Source: Vulcanimicrobiota bacterium (GTDB taxonomy: Bacteria > Vulcanimicrobiota > Vulcanimicrobiia > Vulcanimicrobiales > Vulcanimicrobiaceae). From it: 10,536 nucleotides of DNA. Shown in pieces: positions 1-10,536 of this stretch (positions are counted from its first letter, which is position 1; every line of letters begins with the position of its first letter). The notes below the pieces were generated by a model, which saw only the letters and a list, made by a program, of their open reading frames with translations, did no database searches and was not told the origin of the DNA. The position numbers and the translations under genes were made by a program. The stretch spans positions 1 to 10,536 of the forward strand of contig JAFAOZ010000079.1 in the NCBI GenBank assembly GCA_019247395.1. Reading direction: 5' to 3'.

Positions 1-5586
<5,586 letters not shown>

Positions 5587-5597
5587 GGCCAGTCGAG

Positions 5598-6326
5598 CTA
5601 AGAAACCCCGGCCGGCTCCAGAAGTATGCGCCCCGCTTCGGCAATCGAGCTGCAGGTCGCATCCGGCGGAGTGGCGCCGGGCGGCAGCTCTTCGTCGCGG
5701 ACGTTGAGCCAGATCGTATAGAGGCCCGCATCCATCGCCCCTCGGATGTCGCGGTCGTACCGGTCTCCCACCATTGCTGCGTGCGCGGGCGCGCCGCCGA
5801 GCGTTCTGCAGGCGTGCGCGAAGAGCAGCGGATCGGGCTTGACCATCCCGACCTCGTCGGAGAGAAAGATGGCATCGAAGTAATCGCTGATTTGCAGCAA
5901 TGCAATTTTCTCGCGGTGCGTCTCGGAGAGACCGTTGGTCACGATGCCGAGCTTCATGCCGCGCTCGCGCAGCGACCGCAAGACGTCCGTCGCGCCCGGA
6001 AAAAGCGTGAAATACTTTATGCGGTAGGCGTTATAACGCTCGGCGCTGCGCTGCGCGACCGACGAGTCGTCCACCCCGACGCTTTCGAGCGCCGTCTGCC
6101 ACATGCCGGCCCGAATGCTTGCGAGTTTGACTTTCAAATCGTCGGCCGTCAGACGATGCCAAAAGCCTTCGGCTTCGGTGATGTACGCCGCCTTGAGCGC
6201 GAGCGCATCGATGCCGTGCTCGGCAGCGACTTCGCGTGCGACTTCTTCTGCAGCGTTGTGATACGCGTACGTGTCGTCGTGCAGCGTGTCGTCCAAATCA
6301 AAGAGTACGACCTCCAACCGCCGCAT
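5598..6326 (-). CDS. HAD-superfamily hydrolase, subfamily IA (phosphatase of unknown substrate)
   Basis: This is a 242-residue cytosolic haloacid-dehalogenase-type phosphatase. All four catalytic motifs are visible: motif I DLDDT at 10-14 (Asp10 nucleophile, Asp12 acid/base), motif II TNG at 130-132, motif III Lys163 in MVKPDP, and motif IV GDRYDRD at 187-193 (Asp188 and Asp193 for magnesium). A helical C1 cap sits between motifs I and II, about residues 16-100, as in the YjjG/NanP-like branch. That branch includes nucleotidases and sugar phosphatases, so the substrate cannot be read from sequence. Its place directly before uvrA (11-base gap) makes a nucleotide clean-up role attractive but unproven. 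The ATG start has a weak TAGGT Shine-Dalgarno 4 bases upstream and follows the preceding gene's stop by 14 bases. Confidence 0.93.
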   Translation of the reverse strand: MRRLEVVLFDLDDTLHDDTYAYHNAAEEVAREVAAEHGIDALALKAAYITEAEGFWHRLTADDLKVKLASIRAGMWQTALESVGVDDSSVAQRSAERYNAYRIKYFTLFPGATDVLRSLRERGMKLGIVTNGLSETHREKIALLQISDYFDAIFLSDEVGMVKPDPLLFAHACRTLGGAPAHAAMVGDRYDRDIRGAMDAGLYTIWLNVRDEELPPGATPPDATCSSIAEAGRILLEPAGVS

Positions 6327-6330
6327 AGTG

Positions 6331-6335
6331 ACCTA
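6331..6335 (-). promoter_or_regulatory. Weak ribosome binding site of the HAD hydrolase gene
   Basis: The bases TAGGT lie 4 bases before the ATG at 6326-6324. The match to the anti-Shine-Dalgarno is short, but it supports this ATG, and the first catalytic motif (Asp10) lies at the expected distance from it. Confidence 0.45.
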
Positions 6336-6340
6336 GACTA

Positions 6341-6784
6341 TCAGCGGGGCGTGCCGAGACCCAGGGTCGTGACCTTGCCGTCGCTGTTGACGCCGTAGAG
6401 AAAATCGAGGCTCTGGCCGTTCTTGAACGTCACCAGGTAGACCGCCCACGAAACGCCGCCCTGCGAGCCGGCCTGCTGCTGCACGAAGCTCATCGGTAAC
6501 CCGAGACTGCCGATCATGTGTTGCGCGTTCGCGATCGTCGCATTGTTGAGGCTCGCGTTGGCGCCTCCCGGCGCGAGCTCGGAGCGGTTAACGCTGCCTG
6601 CCTGGAGTTCGTCGAAGAAATGCCGCGCGCGGCCCAGCATTGCGGGATCCGGTTTTGCCGTGGCGGTAGCGGCCGACGGCGGCGGGAGCGCCCCCGGCGG
6701 GGGATATTCCTGCGCGGCGGCGGGGAGTGCCGCGCCGCTGACCGCGAGCGTGAGAGCAAACGAGCCGATGAGAATTCGAATCAT
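6341..6784 (-). CDS. Small secreted protein of unknown family
   Basis: I do not recognise a named family for this 147-residue protein. It begins with a typical Sec signal peptide: Arg3, a hydrophobic core at about 4-20, and a likely signal peptidase I site after PAAA (21-24), before QE. There is no lipobox cysteine, so it should be released to the periplasm or outside. A proline-rich linker follows (27-36), then a compact domain (about 46-147) with an amphipathic helix (RARHFFDEL), an IGSLG segment (91-95) and alternating strand-like stretches ending in GKVTTLGLG (136-144). The pattern helix, then SFVQQQ, then VYLVTF, then LDFLYGV recalls NTF2-like or DUF3887-type domains, which is a guess. 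A longer reading from ATG 6853 would overlap the upstream gene and precede the signal peptide with 23 unrelated residues. The strong Shine-Dalgarno at 6790-6797 fixes the start at 6784. Confidence 0.85.
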   Translation of the reverse strand: MIRILIGSFALTLAVSGAALPAAAQEYPPPGALPPPSAATATAKPDPAMLGRARHFFDELQAGSVNRSELAPGGANASLNNATIANAQHMIGSLGLPMSFVQQQAGSQGGVSWAVYLVTFKNGQSLDFLYGVNSDGKVTTLGLGTPR

Positions 6785-6789
6785 ATAAA

Positions 6790-6797
6790 CCTCTTCC
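6790..6797 (-). promoter_or_regulatory. Strong ribosome binding site of the secreted-protein gene
   Basis: GGAAGAGG on the minus strand stands 5 bases before the ATG at 6784-6782. It is one of the two clear Shine-Dalgarno sequences in the seven-gene cluster, and it selects this start over the ATG 69 bases further upstream. It suggests that this gene is translated independently of its neighbour, not only by coupling. Confidence 0.75.
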
Positions 6798-6809
6798 AGC
6801 GCTATTCTT

Positions 6810-7625
6810 CTACTGAATATCGGGCAGACGCTGCTGCAAATATACCCAGCCATCGTTCGAGATGCGAACCGAGCCCGAAAACGGCGTAGAAAACTCGAGA
6901 ATTACGATAAATAAAATTCCGATGAGACCGACTAAGATTGCGGTCATCATCAGCTGTGCCGGCCGGTTCTCGACGCCGAAGATGAAGCAGAAGGCGACCA
7001 TCGCGAGGGCGCCCGCAACCAGGGCAAACCACAGCACGGACGGCACCGCCGGAACCGCCGCGATCAAGCGCGAGCGACGAGCATCGAAAAGCCGCTCCTC
7101 CATCACGATCGCGGCTTGTTGCGCGGCAAACTCTTTTAAATTTGCGGGGCCGAACGTGTCCACGGAATACGCGAGCTCCTCTATCTTCGCAGATCCGGCC
7201 CGCGGTACGGCCTCTCCGCGCGCCATGGCGGGCCATTCGATCTCGGCGACGATATCGGCATACGCGCGCAGATCCGTTCGAATCCGGTCGCGAAGCGCCG
7301 GCGGGTAGGAATCCACGACGTGGTAGAGGTTGCCGACGGCATCCACCTCGCTCTCGACGTTTGAAACGGCGGCATCGTATTTCTGCCAAACGACCACGAC
7401 GACGAATCCCAGGACTACCGCGTACAGCACCCCGACCGCCGAAAAGAGATAGCCTGCGACGTCGTTGTGGCGGCGAAGTACTTCGCTGCGCAGCCGGCGC
7501 TGCACGAACGCGTGCAGCACGACGAAGAATGCGACGACCGCAATGACGACCAGCATCTCCTCGATCAGGTCGGGGACGCTGACGACCGTACGCGTCAGAG
7601 TCTCGATTGGCGCGAAGATTCCCAC
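6810..7625 (-). CDS. DUF4239 (bestrophin-like) integral membrane protein
   Basis: Numbering is from the GTG I chose (271 residues). The protein has two hydrophobic helices near the N-terminus (about 26-41 and 58-80), a soluble central region of about 110 residues, and two more helices (about 192-217 and 225-245), then a short cytoplasmic-type tail. The order NDVAGYLFSAVG..LYAVVLGFVV in helix two, an EWPAMARG stretch in the central domain and PFSGSVR just after helix four are hallmarks of DUF4239, which is distantly linked to bestrophin anion channels. No member's function in this context is known to me. The start is uncertain: the GTG at 7625-7623 lies 37 bases after the uvrB stop and keeps the whole first helix region but has no Shine-Dalgarno; ATG 7733 would overlap uvrB; ATG 7556 has GAGGAG directly touching it and would trim 23 residues. 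Confidence 0.88.
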   Translation of the reverse strand: MGIFAPIETLTRTVVSVPDLIEEMLVVIAVVAFFVVLHAFVQRRLRSEVLRRHNDVAGYLFSAVGVLYAVVLGFVVVVVWQKYDAAVSNVESEVDAVGNLYHVVDSYPPALRDRIRTDLRAYADIVAEIEWPAMARGEAVPRAGSAKIEELAYSVDTFGPANLKEFAAQQAAIVMEERLFDARRSRLIAAVPAVPSVLWFALVAGALAMVAFCFIFGVENRPAQLMMTAILVGLIGILFIVILEFSTPFSGSVRISNDGWVYLQQRLPDIQ

Positions 7626-7662
7626 CGGGACGAACTTAGCCGGCCCCGAGCAATAACTCTTC

Positions 7663-9720
7663 TTAGGGCGTGGTCGTCGGCTCGAGCAGCTCCGCGAGGG
7701 CTTTGTCAAAGATCTTCGGCGCCTTCCCTCCAAAGAGAATCGACTCGTTGCCGCCGATCTGCTTGCGAAGCTCGATCAGCTCGTCGCGTAACGCCGCGGC
7801 CTTTTCGAACTCCAACCCGGCCGCCGCGTCGCGCATCTTCCGCTCGAGGTCGCGCGCCATTTTGCTCGCAACGTCGCGGGGCAGACGCTCCAGGCGCAGC
7901 TTGGCGGTATTCGCTTCGGTTGCACCGACCATGCTGAGAATGTCGTGGATCTCTTTGCGAACCGATTTCGGTTCGATTCCGTGCTCGCGGTTGTACTCCA
8001 ACTGCATCTCCCGGCGGCGGCGAGTTTCACCGATCGCTCGCGCCATCGACTCGGTGACGACGTCGGCGTACATGATCACCTTGCCGTCGACGTTGCGCGA
8101 AGCGCGGCCGATCGTCTGAATCAGCGACGTGCCGCTGCGAAGATATCCCTCTTTGTCCGCATCGAGAATGCCGACCAGCGAGACCTCCGGCAGATCCAAG
8201 CCCTCGCGCAGTAAATTGATGCCGACCAGCACGTCGAAGACGCCGGCGCGCAGATCCCGCAGAATGGCAACCCGCTCCAGCGTATCGATCTCGCTGTGCA
8301 GATAGCGCACTTTAAACCCGTTTTCCAGCAGAAAGTCGGTGAGATCTTCGGCCATCTTCTTCGTGAGCGTGGTGACCAGGACACGTTCCTTGCGGGCGGC
8401 GCGCTGCGCGATCTCCTCCATCAGATCGTCGACTTGATTGCGGGTTGGACGCACGTCGACTTCCGGATCGACCAAGCCCGTCGGGCGGATGATCATCTCG
8501 GCGACTTGCGTGCTGTGTTTCGTCTCGTACGCGCCGGGCGTCGCCGAAACGTAGATCACTTGATTGATATGCTCCTCGAATTCGTCGTAGGTCAAAGGCC
8601 GGTTATCGAGGGCGCTCGGAAGCCGGAACCCGTGCTCGACGAGAACCTCTTTGCGCGAACGGTCGCCGGCGTACATGCCGTGGACTTGCGGCAGCGTGAC
8701 GTGCGATTCGTCGACGAAGAGCAGCCAATCTTTCGGAAAGAAGTCGATGAGACACCACGGCGTCGAACCGGGCTCGCGACCGGTCAGGTGGCGCGAGTAG
8801 TTCTCGATGCCGTTGCAGTAGCCGACCTCTCGCAGCATATCCAGATCGTAGCGCGTACGCATCTCCAAGCGCTGCGCTTCGAGCAGTTTGCCGTTCCGGC
8901 GAAAGTATCCGAGCCGCTCCTCGAGCTCGGCTTCGATTGAGACGATCGCGCGCCGGAGCTTCTCTTCGGGCGTGATGAAATGTTTGGCGGGAAAGATGAG
9001 AAGCTCGCGCTTTTCCTCGACGTACTCGCCGGTCAGCATATTGACGACGTTGATCTTTTCGATCTCGTCGCCAAAGAATTCGATGCGGTGCACGAGCTCT
9101 TCGTCCACGCCGACGAACTCCAGCGTGTCGCCGCGCACCCGGAAGGTACCGCGCACCAAGTTCAGGTCGTTGCGCCGGTACTGCATATCCACGAGCTTGC
9201 GCAGCAGCACGTCGCGATCGATCGTATCGCCGACGTGAATGCGCGCCGACATTTCCATGTAATCGGAGGGAGAACCTAAGCCGAATATACAGGAGACCGA
9301 TGCGACGATCAGCGTGTCGGGCCGGGTCAAGAGCGACTGCGTGGCCGAGTGCCGCAGCCGTTCGATTTCGTCGTTGATCGAGCTGTCTTTCTCGATGTAG
9401 GTGTCGGTCGACGGCACGTACGCTTCGGGCTGATAGTAGTCGAAGTAGGAGACGAAATATTCGACCGCATCGCGTGGAAAGAATTCGCGAAATTCAGCAC
9501 AGAGCTGGGCGGCGAGCGTTTTGTTGTGGCAGAGCACGAGCGTCGGCTTGCGCACCAGCTCGATCGTTCGAGCCATCGCCATCGTCTTGCCGCTTCCGGT
9601 AACGCCGAGTAACGTCTGCGTGCGGTCGCCGCGGAGGACGCCATCGGCAAGCGCCTGCGTCGCTTTCGGCTGGTCGCCCGCGAGCGCGAAGGGTGAGACG
9701 AGGGTGAATTGTTGAGCCAC
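7663..9720 (-). CDS. uvrB: Excinuclease ABC subunit B (UvrB)
   Basis: UvrB is the DNA-clamping helicase-like ATPase that verifies damage after UvrA delivers it and then recruits UvrC for incision. The 685 residues are normal for the family. Seen in order: the Walker A GVTGSGKT (39-46), the damage-probing beta-hairpin region (about 90-112, with Tyr92, Phe93, Tyr95 and Tyr96), the Walker B motif DESH (337-340), helicase motifs in [10 protein letters not shown] (500-509) and QTIGRASRN (535-543), and a C-terminal UVR domain (about 620-655) that contacts UvrC. All look intact. The start is GTG at 9720-9718; no other usable start lies upstream before an in-frame TAG at 9744-9742. AGGAAGG just before it serves as Shine-Dalgarno. 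It is the first gene of the co-directional cluster, so the operon promoter should lie in or near the spacer to prs. Confidence 0.99.
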   Translation of the reverse strand: MAQQFTLVSPFALAGDQPKATQALADGVLRGDRTQTLLGVTGSGKTMAMARTIELVRKPTLVLCHNKTLAAQLCAEFREFFPRDAVEYFVSYFDYYQPEAYVPSTDTYIEKDSSINDEIERLRHSATQSLLTRPDTLIVASVSCIFGLGSPSDYMEMSARIHVGDTIDRDVLLRKLVDMQYRRNDLNLVRGTFRVRGDTLEFVGVDEELVHRIEFFGDEIEKINVVNMLTGEYVEEKRELLIFPAKHFITPEEKLRRAIVSIEAELEERLGYFRRNGKLLEAQRLEMRTRYDLDMLREVGYCNGIENYSRHLTGREPGSTPWCLIDFFPKDWLLFVDESHVTLPQVHGMYAGDRSRKEVLVEHGFRLPSALDNRPLTYDEFEEHINQVIYVSATPGAYETKHSTQVAEMIIRPTGLVDPEVDVRPTRNQVDDLMEEIAQRAARKERVLVTTLTKKMAEDLTDFLLENGFKVRYLHSEIDTLERVAILRDLRAGVFDVLVGINLLREGLDLPEVSLVGILDADKEGYLRSGTSLIQTIGRASRNVDGKVIMYADVVTESMARAIGETRRRREMQLEYNREHGIEPKSVRKEIHDILSMVGATEANTAKLRLERLPRDVASKMARDLERKMRDAAAGLEFEKAAALRDELIELRKQIGGNESILFGGKAPKIFDKALAELLEPTTTP

Positions 9721-9722
9721 TG

Positions 9723-9729
9723 CCTTCCT
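9723..9729 (-). promoter_or_regulatory. Ribosome binding site of uvrB
   Basis: AGGAAGG on the minus strand ends 2 bases before the GTG; counted from its AGGA core the spacing is 5 bases. It supports the GTG start. A second, perfect AGGAGG at 9738-9743 is too far away (17 bases) to serve this start. Confidence 0.65.
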
Positions 9730-9748
9730 ATTAACAGCCTCCTAGGTC

Positions 9749-9771
9749 CGAACGATTCACTCAGCGAACGA
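9749..9771. repeat. Direct repeat CGAACGA, two copies 16 bases apart
   Basis: CGAACGA occurs at 9749-9755 and again at 9765-9771, within the uvrB/prs spacer and just before the prs start. On the uvrB coding strand the copies read TCGTTCG. The half-site GAAC/GTTC occurs in LexA boxes of several phyla, but the known direct-repeat form in Alphaproteobacteria has 7 bases between half-sites, not the 12 seen here. It may be an operator or chance. Confidence 0.5.
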
Positions 9772-9777
9772 GCGGGC

Positions 9778-10536
9778 ATGGCCTCGAATCCGCTGCTCTT
9801 CTGCGGCAACTCCAATCCGGAATTGGCCGAGGAGATCGCCAAGCGCCTGCGGCTGCACGTCGGTAAGGCGACGGTTTCGGAGTTCAAAAACGAAGAGACG
9901 CGCATCGAGATCGGCGAGAACGTGCGCGGCTCCGAGGTCTTCGTCATTCAATCCATCTGTCGCACGCCCAACGGCAAAGGCGTCAATGATGCCGTGATGG
10001 AGCTGCTGCTGATGATCGACGCACTTCGCCGTGCGTCCGCCGCTCGGATCACCGCGGTGATCCCGTATTACGGTTACGCGAAGCAGGACAAGAAGACCAA
10101 AGGCCGCGAGCCGATCTCCGCCAAGGTCATCGCAAACATCCTCAAAGTTGCCGGCGCGCGGCGGATCGTAACGATGGACTTGCACGCCGCACAGATTCAG
10201 GGCTTCTTCGACATTCCGGTCGATAACTTGGTTGCGATGCCGGTGCTTTGCAACTATCTCAAAAAGGAAGGGCTCTGCGACGAGAAGATCGTCGTCGTCT
10301 CACCCGATGCCGGCGGCGTGCACCGTGCCGAGTTGTTCGCCAAGCGGCTCAACAGCTCGCTCGCAATCGTCTTCAAGCGCCGCCCGGTACCCGACGTTGC
10401 GGAAGTCACCGACATCGTCGGCGACGTCGAAGGGCGCGTGGCCGTCGTCGTGGACGATATGATTTCAACCGGTGGAACGCTAGCCAAGGCGGCGGAAGCC
10501 ATCAAAATGCGCGGCGCAACCCGAGTCTACACCGTC
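9778..10536 (+). CDS. prs: Ribose-phosphate pyrophosphokinase (PRPP synthetase), N-terminal 253 residues, cut by window edge
   Basis: Prs makes phosphoribosyl pyrophosphate from ribose 5-phosphate and ATP in the cytosol, feeding purine, pyrimidine, histidine, tryptophan and NAD synthesis. Visible landmarks: ENVRG (47-51), PYYGYAKQDKK (96-106), the metal-binding DLHA (134-137), QIQGFFDIP (139-147), SPDAGG (175-180), the flexible catalytic loop with KRRP (200-203) and the PRPP-binding loop VVVDDMISTGGT (223-234). Full-length enzymes have about 310-320 residues, so the last 60 or so are missing. Two small departures are seen: FKNEE at 37-41 where FSDGE or FSNGE is usual, and about five additional residues (NGKGV, 65-69) before the ND..MELL segment. 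The ATG has no good Shine-Dalgarno; the frame stays open upstream to the uvrB start, but the conserved protein begins here. It is divergent from the uvrB operon. Tryptophan synthesis, begun by TrpE, consumes PRPP, though the link is probably incidental. Confidence 0.97.
   Translation, partial: MASNPLLFCGNSNPELAEEIAKRLRLHVGKATVSEFKNEETRIEIGENVRGSEVFVIQSICRTPNGKGVNDAVMELLLMIDALRRASAARITAVIPYYGYAKQDKKTKGREPISAKVIANILKVAGARRIVTMDLHAAQIQGFFDIPVDNLVAMPVLCNYLKKEGLCDEKIVVVSPDAGGVHRAELFAKRLNSSLAIVFKRRPVPDVAEVTDIVGDVEGRVAVVVDDMISTGGTLAKAAEAIKMRGATRVYTV

Larger units (their letters stand above)
9721..9777. promoter_or_regulatory. Divergent intergenic region between uvrB and prs
   Basis: This 57-base spacer is the only non-coding stretch above 40 bases in the window and must hold or border the start signals of both transcription directions. 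The most AT-rich piece is TATTAA at 9729-9734, which could be a plus-strand -10 element, but I find no convincing -35 at 17 bases from it. No E. coli-type LexA box and no perfect GAAC-N4-GTTC palindrome is present. It contains the palindrome CCTAGG (9741-9746) and a 7-base direct repeat. Promoters may extend into the coding starts of either gene. Confidence 0.6.

Noticed and set aside
5587..5597. A terminator or promoter between the HAD gene and uvrA
   Set aside because: Only 11 bases are available; there is no hairpin, no T-run and no Shine-Dalgarno.
6785..6853. N-terminal extension of the secreted protein to ATG 6853
   Set aside because: It would overlap the DUF4239 gene and bury the signal peptide behind 23 residues; the strong Shine-Dalgarno at 6790-6797 points to the ATG at 6784.
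7626..7733. N-terminal extension of the DUF4239 protein to ATG 7733
   Set aside because: It would overlap the end of uvrB by about 70 bases and add a basic, low-complexity stretch out of keeping with the family.
8296..8940. Open frame of 214 codons on the plus strand, opposite uvrB
   Set aside because: It is antisense to conserved helicase motifs of uvrB, and no domain is visible.
9705..9734. A sigma-70 promoter for prs with TATTAA at 9729-9734 and TTGTTG at 9709-9714
   Set aside because: The spacer would be only 14 bases and the -35 match is partial, so it is noted only as a possible -10 element.

Overview
The window is ordinary bacterial chromosome: GC-rich, coding almost without a break, with no tRNA, rRNA, CRISPR array, insertion sequence or phage gene that I can see. 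Two of eight genes use GTG starts with good support (uvrB, trpE) and a third probably does (the DUF4239 gene). The proteins are standard bacterial housekeeping types. The organism cannot be fixed from eight genes; the feel is of a GC-rich, poorly cultured lineage (Eremiobacterota/WPS-2 or a relative would fit), but that is a weak guess.

Layout. Positions 1 to 9720 hold seven genes, all on the minus strand and read right to left: uvrB (9720-7663), a four-helix DUF4239 membrane protein (about 7625-6810), a small secreted protein of unknown family (6784-6341), a HAD-superfamily phosphatase (6326-5598), uvrA (5586-2638), ligA (2633-642) and the N-terminal part of trpE (645 to the left edge). The gaps are 37, 25, 14, 11 and 4 bases, then a 4-base GTGA overlap, so there is no room for internal terminators and this is most likely one operon. 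A 57-base spacer (9721-9777) separates it from prs (ribose-phosphate pyrophosphokinase), which runs off the right edge on the plus strand.

How the genes fit together. UvrA and UvrB find and verify bulky DNA lesions and LigA seals the patch at the end of nucleotide excision repair, so the start and the finish of the pathway are co-directional here. UvrC, a UvrD-type helicase and DNA polymerase I are not in the window. The HAD phosphatase could be a nucleotide house-cleaning enzyme, which is inference only. The membrane protein and the secreted protein have no obvious repair role and are the least explained part. TrpE at the tail starts tryptophan biosynthesis and is probably translationally coupled to LigA.

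I see no clear new biological system. The points most worth a second look are the two envelope genes inside the repair operon and a direct repeat (CGAACGA twice, 16 bases apart) in the only spacer where a promoter or operator could sit.
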